DNA of 64,000 nt, from contig NZ_UPSE01000493.1 in assembly GCF_900573885.1 (NCBI RefSeq), positions 710,181 to 774,180 of the forward strand. Direction: 5' to 3'. A model generated the notes under the pieces. That model made no database searches. It was not told the origin of the DNA and saw only the letters and a list, made by a program, of their open reading frames with translations. A program made the position numbers and the translations under genes. Positions 1-7,477 of this stretch are shown here, piece by piece (position 1 is the stretch's first letter; every line of letters starts with the position of its first letter). The DNA is from Pseudomonas viridiflava (GTDB lineage: Bacteria > Pseudomonadota > Gammaproteobacteria > Pseudomonadales > Pseudomonadaceae).

Positions 1-305
1 AGGCCGTCGAGCTTGGGGAAGTGGTAGTGCACCACAAACAGCAGCGGCAGAATCAGCACCACCGACAGCAGCAGCGCGCCAAAACACACCAGCAGTGATT
101 GCCCGAATGCGGTCAGAAAGCGTGGATCGGTCCACAGCTGCGCATACCATTTCAGCGTCAGGCCGTCGGGCAGAATGGTCGCCGACCAGCTGGTGGAAAG
201 GGAGTAAAGCAGGGTGCCAGCCAGCGGCAACAGCAGAATAAGGAACAGCAAGGTGACCACCGTGCGGTGATACAGCCCGGCCGCCCGGGTTTCAACGCGC
301 GACAT
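1..305 (-). CDS. ABC transporter permease, second subunit (3' end outside the window)
   Basis: Only the N-terminal 101 or so residues are present; the gene runs off the left edge. The protein begins MSRVETRAAGLYHR, followed by one hydrophobic segment at about residues 15-35 and a second, very hydrophobic one at about 65-93, as in the N-terminal half of binding-protein-dependent inner-membrane permeases of the Fe3+/spermidine/putrescine type. Its start overlaps the end of the upstream permease by 14 bases, so the two are almost certainly translated together and form a heteromeric channel. The ATPase that should complete the importer would lie beyond the window edge. Substrate is not visible from the sequence. 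Confidence 0.85.
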   Translation of the reverse strand, partial: MSRVETRAAGLYHRTVVTLLFLILLLPLAGTLLYSLSTSWSATILPDGLTLKWYAQLWTDPRFLTAFGQSLLVCFGALLLSVVLILPLLFVVHYHFPKLDG

Positions 306-1134
306 GGTAGCTCCTCTTCAACAGCCATTGATGCACCACGGTAATCACCGCCATCAGCCCCACCAGCACCATTGCCAGCGCGCTGGCCAGGTTCGGATTG
401 AGCGATATGTCACCCGCCACCATGGCGGCGATACGAATCGGCAACACGTTGAAGTTGCCCGTGGTCAGGGCATACACCGTGGCGTAAGCGCCCAGCGCGT
501 TGGCAAGCAGAATGATGAAGGTGCCCAGCAAGGCCGGTGTCAGCACCGGCAAGCCGATGTGCCGCCAGAAATCCCAGGTGCTGGCGCCCAGCAGTTCGGC
601 CGATTCGCGCCAGTCTTCACGCAGGGCGTCGAATGCCGGGTAAAGCAGCAGCACGCCGAGGGGAATCTGGAAGTAGGTGTAGAGCACAATCAAGCCGGTT
701 TTCGAGTACAGATTGAAGTCGTCGATCACGCCGGCTTGCTTGAGGATGATGGTCAGCGCGCCGTTGAAGCCCAGCAGAATCACAAAGGCGAACGCCAGCG
801 GCACGCCAGCGAAGTTGCTGGTCATGTTGGAAAACGCCATGACGAAATCGCGCAGCTTGCTGTCGACCTTGCGCAGCGAGTACGCACCGAGAACGGCAAT
901 GACGATGCCGATTACGCTCGACCAGAATGAAATTTCCAGGCTGTGCTTGATCGCCTGCAGATAAAACTTCGAGCTGAATACTTTGGCGTAATTGCTCAGG
1001 CCCCAGCCGGCAGCGCTGTCGAGGCTGTTGATCGCCACCCACAGCAGCGGCGCTATCTGAAAGGCAATAAAGAAAACGGCAAAGGGCAGCAGGCACAGCA
1101 GGCCAAGCCATTTGCCTCGGGTGACTGAACTCAC
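292..1134 (-). CDS. ABC transporter permease, first subunit
   Basis: This 280-residue integral membrane protein has about six hydrophobic segments, the first at residues 11-35. Near residue 178 lies the cytoplasmic EAA-type loop (ESAELLGAST, then WDFWRHIGLPVL), which docks the ATPase in importers of the BPD_transp_1 family. It is the third gene of a minus-strand operon: the preceding phosphatase gene overlaps it by 4 bases and the next permease overlaps it by 14. With the binding protein at 2105-3163 it makes an importer. The gene order recalls PAO1 PA3250-PA3254. The transported compound is unknown; the phosphatase in the operon suggests a phosphorus-containing organic compound, which is inference. 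Confidence 0.9.
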   Translation of the reverse strand: MSSVTRGKWLGLLCLLPFAVFFIAFQIAPLLWVAINSLDSAAGWGLSNYAKVFSSKFYLQAIKHSLEISFWSSVIGIVIAVLGAYSLRKVDSKLRDFVMAFSNMTSNFAGVPLAFAFVILLGFNGALTIILKQAGVIDDFNLYSKTGLIVLYTYFQIPLGVLLLYPAFDALREDWRESAELLGASTWDFWRHIGLPVLTPALLGTFIILLANALGAYATVYALTTGNFNVLPIRIAAMVAGDISLNPNLASALAMVLVGLMAVITVVHQWLLKRSYHVAR

Positions 1135-1937
1135 TTCAACAGCTCCCGGCAGACAGGTTTGTCATGGGGCACACCCAGCAGTTCGCAAATGGTGCCGCAC
1201 AGGTCGGTTTGTTTCGGTTGGGCAAAGGTGTCCAGGCTGAAGGCATCGCCGAGCACAAACAGCGGCACTTCGCGCTCTTCGGTGAGCAGGCCGTTGTGGG
1301 AGCGGTCGTTGTTCATGCCGTGGTCAGCGGTGACCATCACCTGGTAGCCGGCGTCGAGCCAGCGCTGCAAGTATTCAGCGAGCAACAGGTCGGCGCTGCG
1401 GGCGCTGTTGCGGTATTGCGGGCTGTCGAGGCCGTGCTTGTGGCCTGCGTCGTCAATGTTCATCGGATGGGCCAGCAGGAAGTTGGGCGCATGGCGCACC
1501 CGCAGGCTTTCGGCATCGGCGAACAGATGGGAATCGGGGTAGTGGTCGGCGTAATAGAAATGCCCATGCTGGATGGGTAATTCCGGCGCCTCGGTATGCC
1601 GGTCACGCGCTGCATGGAACGGGCTGCGGTTATACAGCTCGCTCACCCAGTGGTAAGCCGCTGCTGCCGTGCTCAGGCCCGCCGCACTGGCGTAGTGGAA
1701 AATGCTTTGCTGGTTGGAAAGACGCGATACATCGTTGTGCACGATGCCGCTTTCAATCGGCGGTACGCCGGAAAGAATGCACTCATACAACGGCCGCGAG
1801 AGCGCTGGCAGTTCGCATTCGAGTTTGTACAGCGCAGCGCGCCCGGCGCCGCAGTAAGCCTGCAAGTGCCCCATGGCATGCTCAGCCACGCCGTAGTTGA
1901 GGCCGTCGAGCACCACGAGTATGACGTTGTGTTTCAT
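1131..1937 (-). CDS. Alkaline phosphatase superfamily enzyme (nucleotide pyrophosphatase/phosphodiesterase-like)
   Basis: The 268-residue protein shows the metal sites of the alkaline phosphatase/NPP superfamily: D11 in VVLDGL, a candidate nucleophile S47 in ALSRPLYE, D162 and H166 in IDDAGHKHG, D205-H206 in TADHGM, and H214. There is no signal peptide, so it probably acts in the cytoplasm. It lies between the binding-protein gene and the permeases of the same operon, so it likely hydrolyses an imported phosphate ester, diester or phosphonate. Phosphonoacetate hydrolases belong to the same superfamily, so a phosphonate substrate is possible. It is short for the family. Function beyond metal-dependent phosphoryl hydrolysis is inference. 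Confidence 0.85.
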   Translation of the reverse strand: MKHNVILVVLDGLNYGVAEHAMGHLQAYCGAGRAALYKLECELPALSRPLYECILSGVPPIESGIVHNDVSRLSNQQSIFHYASAAGLSTAAAAYHWVSELYNRSPFHAARDRHTEAPELPIQHGHFYYADHYPDSHLFADAESLRVRHAPNFLLAHPMNIDDAGHKHGLDSPQYRNSARSADLLLAEYLQRWLDAGYQVMVTADHGMNNDRSHNGLLTEEREVPLFVLGDAFSLDTFAQPKQTDLCGTICELLGVPHDKPVCRELLK

Positions 1938-1972
1938 GTGCTATTCCACCGTTGCAAGGCGTTCCTCAGTCC

Positions 1973-2039
1973 CTGTGGGAGCGGCTTTAGCCGCGATGCT
2001 GTTGCGCTTGAAAGCATCGCGGCTAAAGCCCCTCCTACA
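1973..2039. repeat. REP doublet (REPIN) of the GGAGCGGCTTTAGCCGCGATG type
   Basis: Two inverted copies of the Pseudomonas REP core face each other, one at about 1973-1999 and one at about 2014-2038, separated by 14 bases. Each arm is itself a small palindrome (GCGGCTTTAGCCGC). The doublet sits between the binding-protein terminator and the phosphatase gene. The same family recurs at 13898-13963 and 19184-19210. Confidence 0.85.
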
Positions 2040-2052
2040 TTGACCGTGCGTG

Positions 2053-2088
2053 CTGAAAAAGAAGAAAGCGGCCAGACCGCTTTCTTCT
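2053..2088 (-). terminator. Intrinsic terminator or attenuator after the binding-protein gene
   Basis: An 11-bp perfect stem (GAAGAAAGCGG with CCGCTTTCTTC, loop of 5) ends 17 bases after the binding-protein stop. Read on the minus strand it is followed by a T-rich run (TTTTTC). It lies inside the operon, so it probably lowers transcription of the phosphatase and permeases relative to the abundant binding protein, a common arrangement for ABC importers. Confidence 0.75.
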
Positions 2089-2104
2089 ATCGCCGCCTGA
2101 CTCT

Positions 2105-3163
2105 TTATTCCATGTTGATGATCACGTTTTCCTGCCACAGGCTCGGCAAGGCCTTGGAGGTTTCTTCCCAGGCTTTGGCGTCCTTGATTGGCTTGACCTT
2201 GGCGTACTGCTCATTGGGCAGCAGCTTGGCTTGCACGTCAGCCGGCAGGGTCAGGTGCTCTGCACGGATCGGACGGGCGTTGCCTTTGGCCAGGTTGATC
2301 TGACCGGCGTCGCTCAGAATGTACTCACGCGCCAGCTTGGCGGCGTTAGGGTTCTTGGCGTATTTGTTGATGATGGTGGTGTAACCGGAGATCACCGAAC
2401 CGTCGGACGGAATCAGCACTTCAAAGCGGCTTGGGTCGATCTGGTCGCGGTAGCTCAAGCCGTTGAAGTCCCAGACAACGCCCACTTCCACTTCGCCTTT
2501 TTCCAGGGTCTGGATAGTCGGGTTGGACAGTGACAGACGACCTTGCTTGGCGATTTCAGCGAACAGGTCCAGACCCGGCTGAATGTTCTTCTCGTCACCG
2601 CCTTTGGCGATGGCGGCAGCCAGTACGCCGTTTACTGCTTGTGCAGCAGCGCTGACGTCACCGATGGCAACTTTGTATTTGCCTTTTTCCAGGTCGGCCC
2701 AGGATTTCGGTACGTCTTTGACCAGCTTCTTGTTGACGATGAAAGCGATGGAGCCGGTGTAGGCGAGCATCCAGTGGCCGTCTTTGTCTTTGGCCCACTC
2801 GGGAATTTGTGCCCAGGTGCTGGGTTTGTAGGGTTGGGTTACACCCTGCTGTGCGGCGATGGGGCCAAAGGCCGCGCCGACGTCGCCGATGTCGGCGGTG
2901 GCGTTGTCTTTTTCCGCAGCAAACTTGGCGATTTCCTGCGCCGAGCTCATGTCGGTGTCCAGGTGCTTAAGGCCGTAGAGTTTGCCCAGGTCGACCCAGG
3001 TGTCCTTCCAGTTGGCCCAGCTGTCTGGCATGCCCACGCTGTTTACCGCGCCCTCGGACTTGGCGGCGGCTTCCAGGCTTTTCAGGTCGGTATCGGCGGC
3101 CATGGCGAGGTTAGCCAGAGCAATGGTCGATCCCAGGATTGAAGCTAGCAACAGGCGTTTCAT
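2105..3163 (-). CDS. ABC transporter periplasmic substrate-binding protein
   Basis: The 352-residue protein has a signal peptide (basic MKR, hydrophobic core, likely cleavage after AMA near residue 22) and the overall form of Fe3+/polyamine/phosphonate-type extracellular binding proteins, with a late region VISGYTTIINKYAKNPNAAK typical of the family. A good ribosome-binding site, AAGGAG, precedes the ATG. It is the first gene of the minus-strand importer operon and is divergent from the GntR regulator. By position it matches PAO1 PA3250 (recalled). The ligand cannot be read from sequence; a phosphorus compound is suggested by the adjacent phosphatase. Confidence 0.9.
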   Translation of the reverse strand: MKRLLLASILGSTIALANLAMAADTDLKSLEAAAKSEGAVNSVGMPDSWANWKDTWVDLGKLYGLKHLDTDMSSAQEIAKFAAEKDNATADIGDVGAAFGPIAAQQGVTQPYKPSTWAQIPEWAKDKDGHWMLAYTGSIAFIVNKKLVKDVPKSWADLEKGKYKVAIGDVSAAAQAVNGVLAAAIAKGGDEKNIQPGLDLFAEIAKQGRLSLSNPTIQTLEKGEVEVGVVWDFNGLSYRDQIDPSRFEVLIPSDGSVISGYTTIINKYAKNPNAAKLAREYILSDAGQINLAKGNARPIRAEHLTLPADVQAKLLPNEQYAKVKPIKDAKAWEETSKALPSLWQENVIINME

Positions 3164-3189
3164 TCGACGCTCCTTCGTGTTGAGGGTGT

Positions 3190-3201
3190 TGGTCTAGATC
3201 A
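3190..3201. promoter_or_regulatory. Candidate GntR operator upstream of the binding-protein gene
   Basis: The 12-mer TGGTCTAGATCA is one base from perfect dyad symmetry and matches the form TGG(A/T)CTAG(A/T)(C/T)CA shared with the second site at 3468-3479. Such TGGTCTAGACCA-like dyads are bound by regulators of the HutC/UTRA subgroup of GntR proteins. It lies 27 bases upstream of the start codon at 3163, where it could block transcription. Confidence 0.55.
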
Positions 3202-3466
3202 GCAATAGCCAAGCCAAGTTAGCGGTAATGGATGACAATTTTGTGTCGGACCGCTCTGGCTCGCCGCCCGCGCCAAGTGCGCCGGGCGAGCGTCCAGCAA
3301 GCGTAGACCATGGATAAGTGCTTGATTTGAAAAATATACAGGGCGTATCAAGGTTGGCATGTGCCATGCAAAAGCAGGCTCATGTCATCCAATAGTCATC
3401 TAGGCTGGCTAGGGTTATTCACCGAACTACGGCGGTTTCCAGGCTTTGGCTGGCCCTGAAATGGGG

Positions 3467-3480
3467 CTGGACTAGTCCAG
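3467..3480. promoter_or_regulatory. Candidate GntR operator upstream of the regulator gene (14-bp perfect palindrome)
   Basis: CTGGACTAGTCCAG is a perfect 14-base palindrome ending 13 bases before the regulator start codon. It shares the TGG-N-CTAG-N-N-CA core with the site at 3190-3201, which suggests both belong to the same regulator: one for autoregulation, one for the transporter operon. Confidence 0.6.
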
Positions 3481-3493
3481 ATGAGGGCACTTG

Positions 3494-4210
3494 ATGCGAG
3501 ATGAGGCACCCCGCGCGGTTACGGCAATCTGTCGTGCGCTGGAAGAACAGATAGAGCACGGCTTGTTGCCGTCAGGCAGCAAGTTGCCGGCCGAGCGCAA
3601 ATTGAGCGAGGTGTTCGACACCACGCGCATCACCTTGCGTGAAGCCTTGGGCCAGCTGGAAGCGCAGGGGCTTATCTATCGCGAGGAGCGCCGTGGCTGG
3701 TTTGTGTCGTTGCCACGCCTGGCCTACAACCCGCTGGTGCGCAGCCATTTCGACGCCATGGTTGGCGAGCAGGGGCGCACGCCGGCCACCGAAGTGATAG
3801 CCGCGCGGCTGTTGCCAGCGCCCGCGGCCATTTGTGATCTGCTTGAGTTGCCGGCGCTGTCCAGCGTCATTCAGATACGTCGCGCACGCCGTGTTGACGG
3901 CCGGCTGGTGCTGTACGTCGAGCATTACCTCAATCCCGCCTACTTTCCGGGCATTCTCGACTTTGACCTGACCCTGTCGCTGACCGAACTGTACGAACGC
4001 CAGTACGGCATTCACTACGGGCGGGTGCGGTTCGACATGGTGCCAACGGCGCTGCACCTGGAGGCAGCGGCTGCCTTGAAAGTATCAGTAGGCAGCCCGG
4101 CGCTGCGCATCACGCGGGTGAACCGCGACCAGCACGGCCGGTTGATTGATTGCGACATCGAGTGCTGGCGGCACGATGCCATTCACGTGAGCGTGGAAGT
4201 GCCGGAGTAG
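3494..4210 (+). CDS. GntR-family transcriptional regulator with UTRA ligand domain
   Basis: Residues 8-70 form a winged helix-turn-helix of the GntR type (SGSKLPAERKLSEVF, then TTRITLREALGQLEAQGL). Residues 90-235 resemble the UTRA ligand-binding domain of the HutC subfamily, with RARRVDGRLVLYVEHYLNP and a C-terminal DCDIECWRHDAIH. The chosen ATG has GAGGG about 6 bases upstream; an in-frame TTG one codon earlier is a worse fit. It is divergent from the importer operon and probably represses it, sensing the imported compound or a product. It occupies the position of PAO1 PA3249 (recalled). Confidence 0.9.
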   Translation: MRDEAPRAVTAICRALEEQIEHGLLPSGSKLPAERKLSEVFDTTRITLREALGQLEAQGLIYREERRGWFVSLPRLAYNPLVRSHFDAMVGEQGRTPATEVIAARLLPAPAAICDLLELPALSSVIQIRRARRVDGRLVLYVEHYLNPAYFPGILDFDLTLSLTELYERQYGIHYGRVRFDMVPTALHLEAAAALKVSVGSPALRITRVNRDQHGRLIDCDIECWRHDAIHVSVEVPE

Positions 4211-4220
4211 AGGCGCGGGT

Positions 4221-4247
4221 GTTGGGCTTCGCTGCGCTAAGCCCAAC
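4221..4247. repeat. Inverted repeat of the GTTGGGCTTCGC family
   Basis: The segment GTTGGGCTT...AAGCCCAAC (separated by CGCTGCGCT) is an imperfect palindrome between two convergent genes. Related copies occur at 10612-10705, 16889-17022 and 46709-46742. It lacks a T tract but may still form a hairpin that limits read-through. Confidence 0.65.
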
Positions 4248-4253
4248 GGCTTG

Positions 4254-5540
4254 TCAAAACAACTCAGTCGCATAAAACGCGGTGAGCACTTTCACCAGAT
4301 GCTCAAGGTCATGGCTGCCCGCCAGTTCGCGAATCGAGTGCATGGCAAAGGTCGGCAGGCCGATGTCGACCGTGCGTACGCCCAGATTGCTGGCGATGAT
4401 CGGGCCGATGGTGGAACCGCAACCCATGTCGCTGCGGACCACGAAGCTCTGCACCGGCACCTCTTCGGCCAGGCACAAGTGGCGGAAAAACCCGGCGGTT
4501 TCGCTGCTGGTGGCGTAGCGCTGGTTGCTGTTGACCTTGATCACCGGGCCGGCATTGAGTTTTGGTCCGTGGTTGCCGTCGTGCTTGTCGGCGTAGTTGG
4601 GGTGCACGCCGTGGGCGTTGTCAGCCGACACCAGCAGCGACTTCTGAATGACCCGCACAAAGTCTTCATCGTGCGGCAGTACGCGGCGCAGCACTTGCTC
4701 GAGCATAGGCCCGTCGGCGCCGCAGCAGGAGCTGGAGCCCACTTCTTCGTGGTCGGTGCAGATCAGAAAGCAGCTTTCGTCGTCGGCGCTGTGCAGCAAG
4801 GCTTGCAGGCCGGCAAAGCAAGACAGCAGGTTGTCGAGGCGCGCGCCGGCAATGAAGTCTGCGTTCAAGCCTATGACGGCAGCGTCCTGGGTGTCGTAGA
4901 AACTCAACTCGTAGTCGAGCACCGCGTCGGCATTCAGGCCGTGCTCGCGGCCGAGCTGGTCGGCGAGCAGGGCGCGGAAGTCGTAGCGTTCATCGCCAGC
5001 CACTTGAGCCAGAATCGGCGGCAGTTCGGTTTGCGGGTTGATCGCCCAGCCCTGGTTGGCTTCACGGTTCAGGTGAATGGCCAGGTTGGGAATGGTGGCG
5101 ATGGGCACCAGGAAGTCGATCAACTGGCTTTCAACCTTGCCGTCGCGGCGGAAGGTGACGCGCCCGGCCAGCGACAGGTCGCGGTCAAACCACGGCGCGA
5201 GCAAGGCGCCGCCGTACACTTCAACACCCAGTTGCAGAAAGCCCTGGCGCTGCAGTTCCGGCTGCGGTTTTACCCGCAGGCACGGGCTGTCGGTGTGCGC
5301 GCCGACCAGGCGCAAACCACCTTCCAGCGGCGCACGCTTGCCGAGCTTGAAGGCGATGATGGAGGAGTCGTTGCGGGTTACGTAGTAGCGGCCACCGGCT
5401 TCGGTGTGCCAGGTTTCCCGCTCATCGAGGTGCACATAACCGGCCGTTTCCAGGCGCATGGCCAGGCTGGCGGTGGCGTGAAACGGCGTCGGCGAGGCCT
5501 TGAGAAAGTCGATCAGGCCCTGATTCAATTCTTCGCGCAT
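4254..5540 (-). CDS. apeB: M18 family aminopeptidase
   Basis: This 428-residue protein has the conserved features of M18 zinc aminopeptidases (aspartyl aminopeptidase type): GAHTDSPCLRVKP near residue 80 with metal-binding H and D, DHEEVGSSSC with the catalytic EE pair near residue 265, SETAGFFRHL, MGCGSTIGPI, and the closing HSIREL. Length is normal for the family. Members remove N-terminal residues from peptides in the cytoplasm as large oligomers. It is convergent with the regulator gene, and a 59-base gap separates it from the upstream pseudouridine synthase gene on the same strand. It corresponds in position to PAO1 PA3247 (recalled). Confidence 0.93.
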   Translation of the reverse strand: MREELNQGLIDFLKASPTPFHATASLAMRLETAGYVHLDERETWHTEAGGRYYVTRNDSSIIAFKLGKRAPLEGGLRLVGAHTDSPCLRVKPQPELQRQGFLQLGVEVYGGALLAPWFDRDLSLAGRVTFRRDGKVESQLIDFLVPIATIPNLAIHLNREANQGWAINPQTELPPILAQVAGDERYDFRALLADQLGREHGLNADAVLDYELSFYDTQDAAVIGLNADFIAGARLDNLLSCFAGLQALLHSADDESCFLICTDHEEVGSSSCCGADGPMLEQVLRRVLPHDEDFVRVIQKSLLVSADNAHGVHPNYADKHDGNHGPKLNAGPVIKVNSNQRYATSSETAGFFRHLCLAEEVPVQSFVVRSDMGCGSTIGPIIASNLGVRTVDIGLPTFAMHSIRELAGSHDLEHLVKVLTAFYATELF

Positions 5541-5599
5541 AAGGCACTCCAGGCGGCAATGGCCGGAGTTTACCGTATAGCGCCGCAGGCATCAGCCGC

Positions 5600-6235
5600 T
5601 CAAAACGGCGCCGGGCACTCAAAGCGCAAACGCTCGCCGGTTTTCGGATGGGTGAACGCCAGCATTGCCGCGTGCAGACACAAGCGCGGATAGGCAGCCA
5701 GCGCCTGTTCGTGGGCATACAGGCCGTCGCCAAGCAGCGGATGGCCAATCGACAACATATGCACGCGCAACTGGTGCGAGCGGCCGGTGATGGGCGTTAG
5801 CTCGACGCGCGCCCAGTCGCCGCAACGCTCCAGCACGCGCCAGAAGGTCAGGGCGTTGCGTCCGTGTTCGTGGTCGACCACGTGGCGCGGTTTGGTCGGC
5901 GGGTCGTAGCGCAGCGGCAGGTCGATGCTGCCGCTGTCGAGTTCCGGCTGGCCCCAGCACAAGGCGATATAGGCTTTTTCGGTTTCGCGGTCGTGGAACT
6001 GGCGCGACAGTTCACGGTGGGTATCGGCGTCGCGGGCCAGCAGAATCAGGCCGGAGGTTTCCCAGTCCAGGCGGTGCACGATGCGTGCTTCGGGATAACC
6101 GTTTTCCTGCAGGCGGGTGATCAGGCAGTCCTTGTTGTCATCCGCACGCCCAGGCACCGAGAGCAGCAGGGTGGGCTTGTTGACCAGCAGGATCTGTTCG
6201 TCCTGGTAGACGATTTCGACGTTCGACAGCGGCAT
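5600..6235 (-). CDS. RluA-family pseudouridine synthase
   Basis: The 211-residue protein carries the RluA signature HRLDWETSGLILLARD with its catalytic aspartate, and later the GRSHQLRVHMLSIGHPLLGD motif, both typical of the family. There is no N-terminal S4 domain and the protein is short, as in RluA itself. It isomerises uridine to pseudouridine in rRNA and/or tRNA. The position next to minE matches PAO1 PA3246, annotated rluA (recalled). I infer RluA-like specificity (23S rRNA U746 and tRNA U32) but sequence alone does not fix the target. Confidence 0.9.
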   Translation of the reverse strand: MPLSNVEIVYQDEQILLVNKPTLLLSVPGRADDNKDCLITRLQENGYPEARIVHRLDWETSGLILLARDADTHRELSRQFHDRETEKAYIALCWGQPELDSGSIDLPLRYDPPTKPRHVVDHEHGRNALTFWRVLERCGDWARVELTPITGRSHQLRVHMLSIGHPLLGDGLYAHEQALAAYPRLCLHAAMLAFTHPKTGERLRFECPAPF

Positions 6236-6260
6236 GCAGTGGCCCTACAAAACAGTTGCG

Positions 6261-6292
6261 CAAAAACGACAACGGCGGCCGAAGCCGCCGTT
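6261..6292 (-). terminator. Intrinsic terminator of the min operon
   Basis: A 9-bp perfect stem AACGGCGGC/GCCGCCGTT with a 4-base loop lies 17 bases after the minE stop. On the minus strand it is followed by GTCGTTTTTG. It separates the min genes from the pseudouridine synthase gene. Confidence 0.8.
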
Positions 6293-6308
6293 ATCTGAAC
6301 CCTTCGAA

Positions 6309-6563
6309 TCAACGATCCGGCAGGGTGATGTTGAGCTCGAGAATCGAGCAGCTGCCTTGGTTTTCCAGGGCGACCTGCACTTGGTCCGAGTCGATGTTCA
6401 CGTACTTGCGGATCACTTCAACCAGCTCTTGCTGCAACGCCGGCAGGTAGTCCGGTTTGCTGCGCTGGCCGCGCTCGTGCGCAACGATGATCTGCAGACG
6501 CTCTTTCGCAATCGACGCGGTGGTTTCTTTTTTGCGCTCGCGAAAGAAGTCGAAAATATTCAT
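6309..6563 (-). CDS. minE: Cell division topological specificity factor MinE
   Basis: MinE, 84 residues, binds MinD on the membrane, stimulates its ATPase and so drives the pole-to-pole oscillation that confines the division inhibitor to the poles. The N-terminus MNIFDFFRERKKETTASIAK carries the membrane-targeting and MinD-interaction segment; ERLQIIVAHER matches the conserved beta-strand/anti-MinCD region; the C-terminal half is the dimerisation domain. Its ATG overlaps the minD stop by 4 bases (ATGA), so translation is coupled. Length and motifs are normal. Confidence 0.97.
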   Translation of the reverse strand: MNIFDFFRERKKETTASIAKERLQIIVAHERGQRSKPDYLPALQQELVEVIRKYVNIDSDQVQVALENQGSCSILELNITLPDR

Positions 6564-7375
6564 TCGCGACCTCCGAACAGGCGTTGCATGAAGCCTTGTT
6601 TCTTGACGTCGAGGAAACGGTGCGCGACTTCCTTGCCCAGCAGACGGTCAACGGCATCGCTATAGGCTTGGCCGGCGTCGCTCTGGTCATCGAGAATCAC
6701 CGGTACGCCCTGGTTGGAAGCCTTGAGTACGGCTTGCGACTCGGGAATAACGCCAAGCAGGCGAATGGCGAGGATTTCTTCAACGTCTTCAACGCCGAGC
6801 ATTTCGCCCTTCTGCACGCGCTCAGGGTTGTAGCGCGTCAGCAGCAGGTGCTCCTTGATCGGGTCTTCGCCCAGTTCGGCGCGGCGCGACTTGCTGGCCA
6901 GCAGGCCGAGCATGCGGTCGGAGTCACGTACCGAGGACACTTCCGGGTTGGTTACAACAATGGCCTCGTCGGCGAAGTACATCGCCAGGTGAGCGCCTTT
7001 TTCGATACCGGCTGGCGAGTCGCAGACCACGTATTCGAAGGTCTGGCGCAGCTCGTTGATGATTTTTTCCACGCCTTCCTTGGTCAGCGCGTCTTTGTCG
7101 CGGGTCTGACTGGCGGCCAGGACGTAGAGGTTTTCCAGGCGTTTGTCTTTGATCAGTGCTTGCGTCAGGGTGGCTTCGCCGTTGACGACGTTGACGAAGT
7201 CGTAAACAACGCGGCGTTCACAGCCCATGATCAGGTCGAGGTTACGCAGACCGACGTCGAAGTCGACGATGACAGTCTTGTGCCCACGCAGGGCGAGGCC
7301 GGTACCGATGGCGGCGCTGGTGGTGGTTTTACCGACGCCACCTTTGCCGGATGTGACTACGAGGATCTTGGCCAA
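6560..7375 (-). CDS. minD: Septum site-determining ATPase MinD
   Basis: MinD, 271 residues, is a membrane-associated ATPase of the ParA/MinD family that recruits MinC. The deviant Walker A motif KGGVGKTTTSAAI is at residues 11-23, the A' region FDVGLRNLDL near 39, and CDSPAGIE is the Walker B region near 118. The C-terminus ends in an amphipathic membrane-targeting helix (KKQGFMQRLFGG). It sits between minC and minE, overlapping minE by 4 bases and 102 bases after minC, so minD-minE may also have a promoter of their own. Confidence 0.98.
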   Translation of the reverse strand: MAKILVVTSGKGGVGKTTTSAAIGTGLALRGHKTVIVDFDVGLRNLDLIMGCERRVVYDFVNVVNGEATLTQALIKDKRLENLYVLAASQTRDKDALTKEGVEKIINELRQTFEYVVCDSPAGIEKGAHLAMYFADEAIVVTNPEVSSVRDSDRMLGLLASKSRRAELGEDPIKEHLLLTRYNPERVQKGEMLGVEDVEEILAIRLLGVIPESQAVLKASNQGVPVILDDQSDAGQAYSDAVDRLLGKEVAHRFLDVKKQGFMQRLFGGRE

Positions 7376-7477
7376 GGTGATTCACCCTAAATATGAAGAA
7401 ATGCGGGAATCTGGCGCCAATGAAAAGGTGGCTTCCAGATGCCCGTTTTGTGTCCTGAAAAGTGGCCGCAGTATCCG

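Larger units (their letters stand above)
3164..3493. promoter_or_regulatory. Divergent promoter region between importer operon and GntR regulator
   Basis: This 330-base gap must hold the promoters of both the importer operon (minus) and the regulator (plus). It contains one near-palindromic candidate operator close to each gene. No clear sigma70 -35/-10 pair could be assigned with confidence. An inverted repeat of G+C-rich sequence (CGCCGCCCGCGCC / GTGCGCCGGGCG, about 3260-3290) lies in the middle. Confidence 0.5.

Noticed and set aside
4251..5693. 480-codon open frame on the plus strand opposite apeB
   Set aside because: The composition (V, A, Q, G and H rich) is typical of antisense of a GC-rich gene; apeB on the minus strand has all M18 motifs.
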